Positions 19,370 to 27,653 of a stretch of DNA of 64,000 nt are shown here, piece by piece. Under the pieces are notes generated by a model. The model worked only from the letters and a program-made list of their open reading frames with translations. It did no database searches and was not told where the DNA came from. The position numbers and the translations under genes were made by a program. The stretch's first letter is position 1. The number at the start of each line of letters is the position of its first letter. The DNA lies in the NCBI RefSeq assembly GCF_041378895.1, contig NZ_CP144212.1:977501-1041500 (forward strand). The letters are read 5' to 3'. Source of the stretch: Dechloromonas sp. ZY10. Its GTDB lineage: Bacteria > Pseudomonadota > Gammaproteobacteria > Burkholderiales > Rhodocyclaceae.

Positions 19370-20671
19370 ATGGCTGGTGGTACTTTTGAAAAGTACAAGT
19401 CCGACGGTTCGATTGCCGGCAACGTACTGGAATGGGTTGATGCCCGTTTCCCCGCAACTTCCATGTGGAAGGGGCACCTCTCCGAATACTACGCTCCGAA
19501 GAACTTCAACTTCTGGTATTTCTTCGGTTCGCTGGCACTCTTGGTGTTGGTGATCCAGATTGTCACCGGCATCTTCCTGGTCATGCACTACAAGCCGGAT
19601 GCAGCCGTTAACGCCAATGGCGTGCCGGTGGCCTTCGCTTCCGTCGAGTACATCATGCGCGACGTGCCGGGCGGTTGGATCATCCGCTACATGCACTCGA
19701 CCGGCGCTTCGGCCTTCTTCATCGTGGTTTACATGCACATGTTCCGTGGCTTGCTCTACGGTTCCTATCGTAAACCGCGTGAACTGACCTGGCTGTTCGG
19801 TGTCGGCATCTTCCTGGTGCTGATGGGTGAAGCCTTCTTCGGCTACCTGCTCCCTTGGGGCCAGATGTCCTTCTGGGGCGCCCAGGTGATCGTGAACCTG
19901 TTCTCGGCGATTCCCATCATCGGGCCGGATCTGTCGATCGTCATCCGCGGCGACTTCGTCGTTGGCGATGCCACGCTGAACCGCTTCTTCTCCTTCCACG
20001 TGATCGCCTTCCCGCTGGTCCTGCTCGGCCTGGTCGCCGCGCACATCCTGGCGCTGCACGAAACCGGTTCGAACAACCCGGACGGTATCGACATCAAGGA
20101 AAAGAAGGACGAGAACGGCATTCCGCTCGACGGCATTCCGTTCCACCCCTACTACTCGGTCAAGGACATCGTCGGTGTCATCGTCTTCCTGATGGCTTTC
20201 TCGGCAGTGATGTTCTTCGCACCGGAAGGTGGTGGCTACTTCCTCGAAACCCCGAACTTCTACCCGGCTGACCCGCTGAAGACCCCGCCGCACATCGCAC
20301 CGGTCTGGTACTTCACCCCGTTCTACTCGATCCTGCGTGCCGTGACCTACCCGCTGTTCGGTCTCGACGCCAAGTTCTGGGGCGTCGTCGCCATGGGCGC
20401 TTCGGTGGTGATCTTTGCTTTCCTGCCCTGGCTTGACCGTTCCCCGGTGCGCTCGATCCGCTATCGCGGTCCGATCACCAAGGTCATGCTCACCATCTTC
20501 GTGATTTGCTTCTTCATCCTCGGCTATCTGGGCACCCTGTCCCCGTCGCCGATGGGCGAACTGGTTTCCCAGGTTTGCTCGGTGTTCTATTTCGGTTTCT
20601 TCCTCGGCATGCCGTGGTGGTCCCGCATGGACAAGTTCAAGCCGGTCCCCGAACGTGTCACGATGAAGTGA
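19370..20671 (+). CDS. petB: Cytochrome b of the bc1 complex
   Basis: 433-residue polytopic cytochrome b carrying both b hemes. The N-terminal half has the heme-binding helices (GGWIIRYMHSTGASAFFIVV, YMHMFRG, FHVIAFPLVL) and the C-terminal half has the Qo-site PEWY-like variant in PHIAPVWYFTPFYSILRA (here PVWY). The sequence is a full-length fused cytochrome b. It is followed 4 bp later by petC. Confidence 0.97.
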   Translation: MAGGTFEKYKSDGSIAGNVLEWVDARFPATSMWKGHLSEYYAPKNFNFWYFFGSLALLVLVIQIVTGIFLVMHYKPDAAVNANGVPVAFASVEYIMRDVPGGWIIRYMHSTGASAFFIVVYMHMFRGLLYGSYRKPRELTWLFGVGIFLVLMGEAFFGYLLPWGQMSFWGAQVIVNLFSAIPIIGPDLSIVIRGDFVVGDATLNRFFSFHVIAFPLVLLGLVAAHILALHETGSNNPDGIDIKEKKDENGIPLDGIPFHPYYSVKDIVGVIVFLMAFSAVMFFAPEGGGYFLETPNFYPADPLKTPPHIAPVWYFTPFYSILRAVTYPLFGLDAKFWGVVAMGASVVIFAFLPWLDRSPVRSIRYRGPITKVMLTIFVICFFILGYLGTLSPSPMGELVSQVCSVFYFGFFLGMPWWSRMDKFKPVPERVTMK

Positions 20672-20675
20672 GAGG

Positions 20676-21404
20676 ATGCCTAAAATGAAAAAATTCCTGA
20701 TCGCATTGCTCTTTGCTCCGATGCTGGCACTGGCCAGTGGCGGCAACGTGCATCTCGATAAATGGCCGGGTTCGGTCAGCGATAAGGCCGCGCTGCAAAA
20801 CGGCGCCAAGCTGTTCGTCAATTACTGTCTGAACTGTCACGGTGCGTCCTACATGCGCTACAAAAACCTGCTCGATCTCGGCTTGACCGAGCAGCAGGTC
20901 AAGGACAACCTGATGTTCACCTCCGACAAGATCGGTGGCCTGATGGCTGTTGCCGCTCGTTCTGACGAGCAGAAGCAGTGGTTCGGTGCTACGCCTCCGG
21001 ACCTGACGATTCTGGCTCGTGCCCGTGGCGAGGCCGGAAACGCCGGTGCTGGCGCCGACTGGCTCTACACTTACCTGCGTTCGTTCTACCGTGACGAAAA
21101 CCGCCCGACTGGCTGGAATAACGTGATTTTTGAAAATGTCGGCATGCCCAACCCGCTGTGGGAAGTGCAAGGCCAGTACAAGCTGAATCACGAAAGCCAT
21201 AAACTCGAGCAGGTTGTTCCGGGTAAACTCTCCCCGACCGAATACGACAAGGCGATTTCCGACCTGGTCGGGTTCATGGTCTGGATGGGCGAGCCGCAGC
21301 AGGAGTTCCGCAAGACTCTGGGCTTCTTCGTTCTGGCTTTCCTGGGCTTGCTCTTCGTGGTCGCTTACGCGCTCAAGAAGGAATACTGGAAAGACATCCA
21401 CTGA
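20676..21404 (+). CDS. petC: Cytochrome c1
   Basis: Membrane-anchored c-type cytochrome of the bc1 complex that passes electrons to soluble cytochrome c. The 242 residues have a Sec signal peptide (MKKFLIALLFAPMLALA), the heme motif CLNCH (Cys51, Cys54, His55) and a C-terminal membrane anchor at about 213-233 followed by basic residues. ATG 20676 is used; an ATG three codons later also fits. Confidence 0.96.
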   Translation: MPKMKKFLIALLFAPMLALASGGNVHLDKWPGSVSDKAALQNGAKLFVNYCLNCHGASYMRYKNLLDLGLTEQQVKDNLMFTSDKIGGLMAVAARSDEQKQWFGATPPDLTILARARGEAGNAGAGADWLYTYLRSFYRDENRPTGWNNVIFENVGMPNPLWEVQGQYKLNHESHKLEQVVPGKLSPTEYDKAISDLVGFMVWMGEPQQEFRKTLGFFVLAFLGLLFVVAYALKKEYWKDIH

Positions 21405-21423
21405 TCCTTGCCGGATCGGATCG

Positions 21424-21470
21424 CGGCATCGCGGCAGGGCTTTGGCCCCGCCCCGATGCCGAATCGCATT
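21424..21470 (+). terminator. Hairpin after petC
   Basis: Arms 21424-21440 and 21445-21461 pair over 17 positions with two C/C or A/C mismatches around a TTTG loop. The T tract after it is weak (CATTTTG), so termination is likely but not certain. Confidence 0.6.
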
Positions 21471-21486
21471 TTGAGGCTAACCGCTT

Positions 21487-22092
21487 ATGATGAACCTCTA
21501 TTCGGGCACGACCTGCCCCTTCAGCCACCGTTGCCGTATCGTCCTCTTTGAAAAGGGGATGGATTTCCAGGTGATCGACGTCGATCTTTTTAACAAGCCA
21601 GAGGAAATGGCGGCTATCAATCCGCATAACCGTGTACCCGTCCTGGTCGAGCGCGATCTCGTCCTGTTCGAGCCTAACATCATCAACGAATATATTGATG
21701 AGCGCTTCCCGCATCCGCAGTTGATGCCGGCAGACCCGATCATGCGCGCGCGCGCGCGTCAGCTGCTTGTTGGTATGGAGCGCGAGATTTTCGTGCACAT
21801 GGAAGTCCTGGAAAAGAGCAAGGCTGGCGACAAAGCTGCCGAAAAGGCTCGCCAGGAAATCAAGGCTCGCCTGACCGAGATTGTGCCAATCTTCACCAAG
21901 CAGAAATTCATGCTTGGCGATGACTTCTCGATGCTTGACGTTGCGATCGCGCCGCTGCTGTGGCGCCTCGATCACTACGGAATCGATTTGGGCAAGGCAG
22001 CTGCACCCTTGATGAAGTACGCCGAACGGATCTTTACCCGTCAAGGTTTCATTGATGCGCTGACTCCGTCTGAAAAGGCCATGCGCAAGTAA
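21487..22092 (+). CDS. sspA: Stringent starvation protein A (GST-fold RNA polymerase-associated)
   Basis: 201-residue glutathione-S-transferase-like protein. The thioredoxin-like N-terminus begins MMNLYSGTTCPFSHRCRIVL, then PVLVERDLVLFEPNIINEYI and an all-helical C-terminal domain. In relatives SspA binds RNA polymerase and contributes to stress and virulence gene control. Its location after petABC and in front of sspB is standard for betaproteobacteria. One-base overlap with sspB. Confidence 0.94.
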   Translation: MMNLYSGTTCPFSHRCRIVLFEKGMDFQVIDVDLFNKPEEMAAINPHNRVPVLVERDLVLFEPNIINEYIDERFPHPQLMPADPIMRARARQLLVGMEREIFVHMEVLEKSKAGDKAAEKARQEIKARLTEIVPIFTKQKFMLGDDFSMLDVAIAPLLWRLDHYGIDLGKAAAPLMKYAERIFTRQGFIDALTPSEKAMRK

Positions 22093-22541
22093 TGACCGAA
22101 ATGGAAGAGCAACTCCCGTCGACCAAACCCTATTTGTTGCGTGCAATCTGGGAGTGGTGCAACGACCACGGCTATACCCCGTACATCGCTGTCGAAGTCG
22201 ACGAGATGACCCGGGTTCCGCGCGAATTTGTCCGCGACGGGCAGATCGTGCTGAATGTCGGTCCGACGGCCACCAACCGCTTGCAAATTGGCAATGAATA
22301 CGTCGAGTTTCAGGCGCGCTTTGGTGGCGTCGCTCGCGAGTTGTCGGTACCGGTCGGCCGTGTGGCTGCAATTTACGCTCGCGAAAACGGTGCTGGCATG
22401 GCCTTCGAAGTGGAAGCCGCAGGTAGCCCCGGTAGTGTGCAGTTGGCACCTGTAGCTGTGGCGACGCCGTTTCCCGATGAGCCGCCGCCTGAGCCGCCCC
22501 GGCCGGAAGGCGGGCGCCCCAAATTGCAGCGCATCAAATAA
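22092..22541 (+). CDS. sspB: ClpXP protease specificity-enhancing factor SspB
   Basis: Adaptor that delivers SsrA-tagged proteins to ClpXP. The 149 residues have the SspB fold (TKPYLLRAIWEWCNDHGYTP, NVGPTATNRLQIGNEYVEF) and a Pro-rich flexible tail ending in basic/hydrophobic residues (KLQRIK) that acts as the ClpX-binding tail in this family. A strong hairpin terminator follows. Confidence 0.95.
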   Translation: MTEMEEQLPSTKPYLLRAIWEWCNDHGYTPYIAVEVDEMTRVPREFVRDGQIVLNVGPTATNRLQIGNEYVEFQARFGGVARELSVPVGRVAAIYARENGAGMAFEVEAAGSPGSVQLAPVAVATPFPDEPPPEPPRPEGGRPKLQRIK

Positions 22542-22565
22542 GGGCTCGACTACGGTCGACGCACC

Positions 22566-22609
22566 AAAAAGAGGAAAATTGCTCAGCCGATTTTCCTCTT
22601 TTTCTTTTT
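22566..22609 (+). terminator. Rho-independent terminator after sspB
   Basis: A 14-bp perfect stem (arms 22566-22579 and 22590-22603, loop of 10) that begins with AAAAA and ends with TTTTT, so it can work in both directions. It insulates the pet-ssp block from the nitrate genes. Confidence 0.9.
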
Positions 22610-22629
22610 TAATCAATGGTTTCGTCGGT

Positions 22630-22644
22630 TGGCATGGCTGTTGC
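22630..22644 (+). promoter_or_regulatory. Sigma-54 promoter upstream of nasA
   Basis: TGGCAT-N5-TTGC matches the -24/-12 consensus (TGGCAC-N5-TTGC) except for one base. The predicted start is near 22655, leaving a leader of only about 17 nt, too short for the two-hairpin element seen before nirB, the MFS gene and nrtA. A near-match to an IHF site (AATCAATGGTTTC, 22611-22623) lies just upstream; I see no good NtrC palindrome. Confidence 0.7.
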
Positions 22645-22671
22645 TGTTCCTCTTGGCAAGGAAGGGCAACC

Positions 22672-25395
22672 ATGAAAAACGAAGTTAAATCCACCTGTTG
22701 TTATTGCGGCGTTGGCTGCGGCGTGCTGATCGAGCACGACGGAATCCGGATTACCGGTGTCCGCGGCGATCCGGATCATCCGGCAAACCTCGGTCGGCTC
22801 TGCACTAAGGGCGCCAGTTTGCATCTTGCCGCCCAGCCAGCCAGCCGCCTGCTCCATCCCGAGCTGAGGGCGCAGCGCGGCGCAGCCGGGCAACGTGTAA
22901 GCTGGGCGCAGGCCCTGGATACGGCGGCCGCACGGTTCGCCGAGATCATCCGCGCGTACGGGCCGAACAGTGTCGCCTTCTACGTCTCGGGGCAGCTCCT
23001 GACCGAGGACTACTACGTCTTTAACAAACTGGCCAAGGGGCTGATCGGTACCAACAATATCGATACCAATTCGCGCCTGTGCATGTCTTCGGCGGTGGCT
23101 GGCTACAAGCAGACTTTGGGGGCCGATGCGCCACCTTGCAGCTACGAGGATATTGCCCTGGCCGGGACCTTGCTGATTGCCGGAGCCAATCCGGCTGTGG
23201 CACATCCGATCGTGTTTCGCCGGATTGAGGATGCCAAGGCCGCGAATCCCGAGCTCAAAATCATCGTGGTCGATCCCCGCCGCAGTGAAACCGCTGAAAT
23301 CGCCGATCTGCATCTGGCCTTGCGACCCGGCACTGACATTGCCTTATTCAACGGCTTGCTCAATATTCTGATCAACGAAGGCTGGCTTGATCAGGCTTAC
23401 ATCGCAGCCCACACCGAAGGTTTTGAGCGCCTCAAGGAGATCGTCCGTAGCTACACGCCAGCACGGGTTGCCGAAGTGTGCGGCCTGGCGACTGCCGACC
23501 TGCTGCTTGCGGCGCGCTGGTTTGCCCAGAATGGTCCGGCTCTTTCCTTGTATTGTCAGGGGTTGAATCAATCAGCGCACGGCACTCACAACAATGCGTC
23601 CTTGATTCACTTGCACTTGGCAACCGGGCAGATCGGCAAGCCCGGAGCCGGCCCATTTTCCCTGACTGGCCAGCCAAATGCGATGGGCGGACGGGAAGTC
23701 GGCGGACTGTCCAATCTCTTGCCTGCTCACCGCGACCTGGCTAATCCTGACCACCGGGCCGAAATCGCCCGCTTCTGGGGGGTGCCGCACGTACCGGCGC
23801 AGCCAGGCAAGGCTGCGGTTGATCTGTTTCGAGCCTTGCGAACTGGTGAGATCAAGGCGGTGTGGATTGCCTGCACTAATCCCGCGCAGTCGCTGCCTAA
23901 CCAGGCAGGGGTGCGTGCTGCCTTGGCGGGGGCCGAGTATGTGGTGTTGCAGGAGGCCTTTGCCGATACCGATACCGCCGATTACGCTGACCTGCTCTTA
24001 CCGGCGTCGGCCTGGGGCGAAAAGCATGGCACGGTAACCAATTCCGAGCGCCGCATCAGCCGCGTGCTGCCTGCCGTCCCCGCACCGGGCGAGGCCCGCC
24101 ATGACTGGGAAATCGTCGTCGATTTTGCCCGTCGCCTGGGGAGGGCTCTCGACCATCCAGCAACTGAACGGCTTTTCCCGTATATCTCCAGTGAAGAAGT
24201 GTTCAACGAACACCGGGCAACGACCTGCGGGCGTGATCTCGATATCGGTGGTCTTTCCTATGCCTTGCTGGAGCAAGCTGGGCCGCAACAGTGGCCATTC
24301 CCGTCAGGGGCTGCACAGGGCCGGGCCCGGCTTTATGAGGACGGTCGTTTTCCGACCCCGAGTGGACGTGCACGTTTTGTCGAGGTTGTCGATGCCGGCA
24401 CGGCCGATTCTTTGGCTGAGGCTTATCCAATCAGTCTGCTCAGCGGTCGGATGCGTGACCACTGGCACGGCATGAGCCGAACCGGTAGCGTGCCCCGGCT
24501 GTTCAATCTTGAGGATGAGCCCCTTCTGTCGATGCACCCGTGCGACATGCGGCATCGCGGCCTTGCCGATGGTGATCTTGCGGAGGTGCGCAATGGTCGC
24601 GGCAGTCTGCGGGTGCGAGTGATCAGCGGTAGCGGCTTGGCACAGGGCCGGGCGTGGATGCCGATGCACTGGGGCAGTAAGTTCATGAATTCTCCCGGGG
24701 TCAATGCCCTCAGCTGCGATGCCGTTGACCCCTACTCGCAGCAGCCGGAACTGAAGCATGCAGCCGTAGAAATCGAACGCCTGGATTTGCCATTCCCGTT
24801 CGCCGTACTGCGGCGATGTGCCGACCGCGACGAAGCTCTGGAATTGTTGCGGCGGTTGCGCCCGCAGTTGGCCCATTTTCCTTATGCGACACTCAGTCTG
24901 TATGGCCGCAAGGCTGCGGTGGTAGTGCTGCGCGGCGCTACCGCAACGGCCCAGACGGCCGAAGAACTGACCTTGCTGGACCAGGCTTTTGGCCTGGCCG
25001 GGTTGACCGGAGCAATGGTTTATAGCGATCCGGCGCGGGGAGTCGAGAAAAAGGCCTGGGCTAGCGCCGGGGTCCTGCACGGGGTGCGGTTGGCTGGCGA
25101 AGCCCTGGCTCAGTCCTGGCTCAAGGCGGCGCTCGCTGAGGGGGGGCTGGAAGCGGCCATGCTGCGCTTGGCGCTGGCGCCCAGTGCCCGTCCGCCACAA
25201 GTTTTGCCAGTAAGGCAGATCGTCTGCAAGTGTGCGGATGTCAGTGCCCAGCAGATCGAGGAAGCTGTGCTGGCCGGTGCCGATCTGGCGCAACTGCGGG
25301 AAGATTTGAAGTGCGGCAGTTTTTGCGGTGGCTGCCTCCCCGACCTCAAGCGTCTGGTGGCAGAATACACGCCCCGTCACCCTGTAGCTGCCTGA
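22672..25395 (+). CDS. nasA: Assimilatory nitrate reductase catalytic subunit (Mo-bis-MGD)
   Basis: Cytoplasmic reduction of nitrate to nitrite. The frame runs open from 22477, through the terminator and promoter, but ATG 22672 behind AAGGAAGGGC gives the normal N-terminus; length 907 residues. An N-terminal [4Fe-4S] site uses Cys9, Cys12, Cys16 and Cys44, followed by molybdopterin oxidoreductase domains and the dinucleotide-binding domain. The C-terminus has a BFD-like [2Fe-2S] module with Cys852, 854, 885 and 888. No separate NasC/NasB-type electron donor is encoded nearby, so the BFD module probably takes electrons from a ferredoxin or a reductase elsewhere. ybiB follows after 15 bp. Confidence 0.95.
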   Translation: MKNEVKSTCCYCGVGCGVLIEHDGIRITGVRGDPDHPANLGRLCTKGASLHLAAQPASRLLHPELRAQRGAAGQRVSWAQALDTAAARFAEIIRAYGPNSVAFYVSGQLLTEDYYVFNKLAKGLIGTNNIDTNSRLCMSSAVAGYKQTLGADAPPCSYEDIALAGTLLIAGANPAVAHPIVFRRIEDAKAANPELKIIVVDPRRSETAEIADLHLALRPGTDIALFNGLLNILINEGWLDQAYIAAHTEGFERLKEIVRSYTPARVAEVCGLATADLLLAARWFAQNGPALSLYCQGLNQSAHGTHNNASLIHLHLATGQIGKPGAGPFSLTGQPNAMGGREVGGLSNLLPAHRDLANPDHRAEIARFWGVPHVPAQPGKAAVDLFRALRTGEIKAVWIACTNPAQSLPNQAGVRAALAGAEYVVLQEAFADTDTADYADLLLPASAWGEKHGTVTNSERRISRVLPAVPAPGEARHDWEIVVDFARRLGRALDHPATERLFPYISSEEVFNEHRATTCGRDLDIGGLSYALLEQAGPQQWPFPSGAAQGRARLYEDGRFPTPSGRARFVEVVDAGTADSLAEAYPISLLSGRMRDHWHGMSRTGSVPRLFNLEDEPLLSMHPCDMRHRGLADGDLAEVRNGRGSLRVRVISGSGLAQGRAWMPMHWGSKFMNSPGVNALSCDAVDPYSQQPELKHAAVEIERLDLPFPFAVLRRCADRDEALELLRRLRPQLAHFPYATLSLYGRKAAVVVLRGATATAQTAEELTLLDQAFGLAGLTGAMVYSDPARGVEKKAWASAGVLHGVRLAGEALAQSWLKAALAEGGLEAAMLRLALAPSARPPQVLPVRQIVCKCADVSAQQIEEAVLAGADLAQLREDLKCGSFCGGCLPDLKRLVAEYTPRHPVAA

Positions 25396-25410
25396 GAGCA
25401 GGAGAGCAAG

Positions 25411-26394
25411 ATGAGCTTTGCCCATTACATCAAGGAACTTGGTCGCGGTGCGCAGGGCGCACGCGACTTGGCGCGCGACGAAGCCAGCGTACTTTACGGG
25501 GCGATGTTGGACCAATCTGTCCCCGAGCTGGAGTTGGGGGCAATCATTGTTGCCCTGCGGGTCAAGGGCGAGGCGGTCGATGAAATGCAAGGCTTTCTCG
25601 ATGCCATCGACAGCCGGACGGAAAAACTCCGGTTGCCACCGGGCCGGGCCCGTCCGGTCGTACTCCCAACCTATAACGGAGCGCGCAAGGAGGCGAACCT
25701 GACGCCTTTGTTGGCATTGTTGCTGCAGCGGTTTGGCGTACCCGTACTGGTGCATGGCCTGCTTGAAGGCTATGGGCGGGTTACTACCGGGCAGATTTTC
25801 CGGGAATTGGGGATTCTTCCTGCAACCACACCGATTCAGGCCCAGCAGGCCATCGACCAGGAGCACCTGGCGTTTGTTCCGGTCAGCGTATTGCATCCCG
25901 GTTTGCATCAATTGCTCTCGCTGCGCTCCCGGATGGGAATCCGCAATAGCGCCCACAGTCTGGTCAAGTTACTCAACCCGTTTGCCGGCGAGGCCGTGCT
26001 GGTGGCCCCGGCGACGCACCCCGACTTTATCGAGTTGATGCGCACGCTGCTTGCCGAACGGGATAGTTGCGGCCTTCTGCTGCGAGGTACCGAGGGGGAG
26101 CCGTATGCTAATCCCAAGCGCCGGCCACGCCTGGAAATGTTGCGTTTTGGCGAGTCGACCGTGTTATTCGAGGCCGAGCATGAAAGCCTGCGTGCCTTGC
26201 CGCATTTGCCCGAGAGTGCGGATGCAGCGAGTACTGCGGAGTGGACCCGGCGGGTACTCGACAAGCAGATTCCTTTGCCTTCGCCGCTCGCCAATCAGCT
26301 GGCTTGCTGCCTCTATGCCAGCGGACATGCCGCCGACTTGCATCAGGCCAAGGCAATGGTAGCGGTAGAGGCCTGCTCCAGTGCCTTTGCCTGA
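25411..26394 (+). CDS. ybiB: YbiB-family protein (anthranilate phosphoribosyltransferase-like fold)
   Basis: 327 residues of the glycosyltransferase-family-3 fold: an N-terminal helical domain (ASVLYGAMLDQSVPELELGA) and a central domain with LPTYNGARKEANLTPLLALL in place of the TrpD phosphoribosyl-binding loop. In E. coli YbiB is a nucleic-acid-binding TrpD2 protein, not an enzyme of tryptophan synthesis. It follows nasA by 15 bp with a good GGAG, so the two are likely cotranscribed from the sigma-54 promoter; the link to nitrate assimilation is by context only. Confidence 0.85.
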   Translation: MSFAHYIKELGRGAQGARDLARDEASVLYGAMLDQSVPELELGAIIVALRVKGEAVDEMQGFLDAIDSRTEKLRLPPGRARPVVLPTYNGARKEANLTPLLALLLQRFGVPVLVHGLLEGYGRVTTGQIFRELGILPATTPIQAQQAIDQEHLAFVPVSVLHPGLHQLLSLRSRMGIRNSAHSLVKLLNPFAGEAVLVAPATHPDFIELMRTLLAERDSCGLLLRGTEGEPYANPKRRPRLEMLRFGESTVLFEAEHESLRALPHLPESADAASTAEWTRRVLDKQIPLPSPLANQLACCLYASGHAADLHQAKAMVAVEACSSAFA

Positions 26395-26570
26395 GTTCGG
26401 CGAGCATCTTGCCTGAGCAGTGAATCAGGCCGTGTTTCTTGAGTTTGGCAGATCCGATTTTTGTGCCGGCGGGGTTGGCTCGGTTTTACCGGAAATCCCG
26501 GCCGGTGCAGCGATCGGTGCCGGGAAAGGCGAGGTCTGCTTCACTCGGGGCTTGGCAAACCGATGCCGGA

Positions 26571-27653
26571 TCAGTCGGAAAAGGTCCTGGCAATCTCGAT
26601 GAATCGTTCTTCCTCGGCGAGAAATGCATCAACTACCGCTGGGTCGAAATGATTGCCGCGACCATTGCAAATGATTTCTTTGGCTTGCTCATGGCTGAAT
26701 GGCGGTTTGTAGACCCGGCGGCTGATCAAGGCATCGTACACATCGGCCAGTGCCATCAACCGGGCTGACAGCGGGATCGCTTCACCGGCCAGGCCTTCCG
26801 GGTAGCCGCTGCCATCCCATTTCTCTTGATGCGAATAGGCAATTTCCTTGGCATAGCGGAGAAAGTCGACCTCCATCCCCAGTTGTCGCTCAGCGTGTTC
26901 GATCGCGTCGCGGCCGAGTTGAGCGTGGGTTTTCATGATTGTCATTTCATCGCTGTCGAATGGGCCCGGCTTGAGCAGTACTGCATCGGGAATCCCTACT
27001 TTGCCGATGTCGTGCAAGGGGGCTGATTTGAAGAGCAATCCAATGGTCTTCTCGTCAAGCATGTGCGCGTAGCCGGGCTGCTGACTCAGGGCTTCGGCCA
27101 GGGCCTTGACGTAATGCTGGGTCCGGCGGATGTGGTTGCCGGTTTCATTGTCACGGGTTTCGGCGAGCGAGGCCATCGCCAGGATGGTGACATCCTGGAT
27201 CGCCTGTACTTCCAGTGTTCGCCGATGTACCTCTGCTTCCAGGTAGCGATTGCGGTCGGCCAGGAAGAGTGCTGCCGCGCGTAGTTGCAGATGGGTTTTT
27301 ATCCGAGCCAAGACAATCGCCGGTTTGATCGGTTTGGTCAGGTAATCGACTGCCCCGAGGGCGAGGCCGGTTTCTTCGTCGGTTTCTTCGCTTTTTGCGG
27401 TCAGGAACAGTACCGGAATTTCCCGGGTTTGCGGATTGGCCTTGAGCCGTCGGCAAACTTCGTAGCCGTCGATTTCCGGCATCATGATGTCGAGCAGGAT
27501 CAGGTCCGGCGCCGGTTCGGTTGCGGCCAACTCAAGTGCGCGCAAACCATGGTTGGCGACCTTGACCCGGTAGCTGTCGCGCAGCAGGGCGTGCATCAAT
27601 GCCAGATTTTCCGGGGTGTCATCCACAACCAGGATGGTGGCCTGGGTATTCAT
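26571..27653 (-). CDS. Response regulator with HD-GYP c-di-GMP phosphodiesterase domain
   Basis: 360 residues: receiver domain at 1-125 ([10 protein letters not shown], phospho-acceptor in [13 protein letters not shown], Lys in YLTKPIKP), a short coiled linker, and an HD-GYP domain with HDIGK and [11 protein letters not shown]. These metal-binding residues are intact, so it should degrade c-di-GMP. It is the second gene of a minus-strand pair: its ATG overlaps the stop of the hybrid kinase at 27650, which is its likely phosphodonor. The pair converges on ybiB from the other strand, with about 175 bp between that contain nothing I recognise. Confidence 0.93.
   Translation of the reverse strand: MNTQATILVVDDTPENLALMHALLRDSYRVKVANHGLRALELAATEPAPDLILLDIMMPEIDGYEVCRRLKANPQTREIPVLFLTAKSEETDEETGLALGAVDYLTKPIKPAIVLARIKTHLQLRAAALFLADRNRYLEAEVHRRTLEVQAIQDVTILAMASLAETRDNETGNHIRRTQHYVKALAEALSQQPGYAHMLDEKTIGLLFKSAPLHDIGKVGIPDAVLLKPGPFDSDEMTIMKTHAQLGRDAIEHAERQLGMEVDFLRYAKEIAYSHQEKWDGSGYPEGLAGEAIPLSARLMALADVYDALISRRVYKPPFSHEQAKEIICNGRGNHFDPAVVDAFLAEEERFIEIARTFSD

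Noticed and set aside
18755..20821. 688-codon minus-strand open frame opposite petA and petB
   Set aside because: The plus strand encodes clear Rieske and cytochrome b proteins; the antisense translation is low-complexity (many Asp/His/Glu/Arg) and has no domain. It is a codon-bias shadow.
24304..25956. 550-codon minus-strand open frame opposite nasA and ybiB
   Set aside because: Spans two unrelated sense genes and has no recognisable domain.
26395..26570. Short plus-strand frames between ybiB and the HD-GYP gene
   Set aside because: No ribosome-binding site, odd composition and overlap with the 3' end of the minus-strand gene; treated as a convergent intergenic region.
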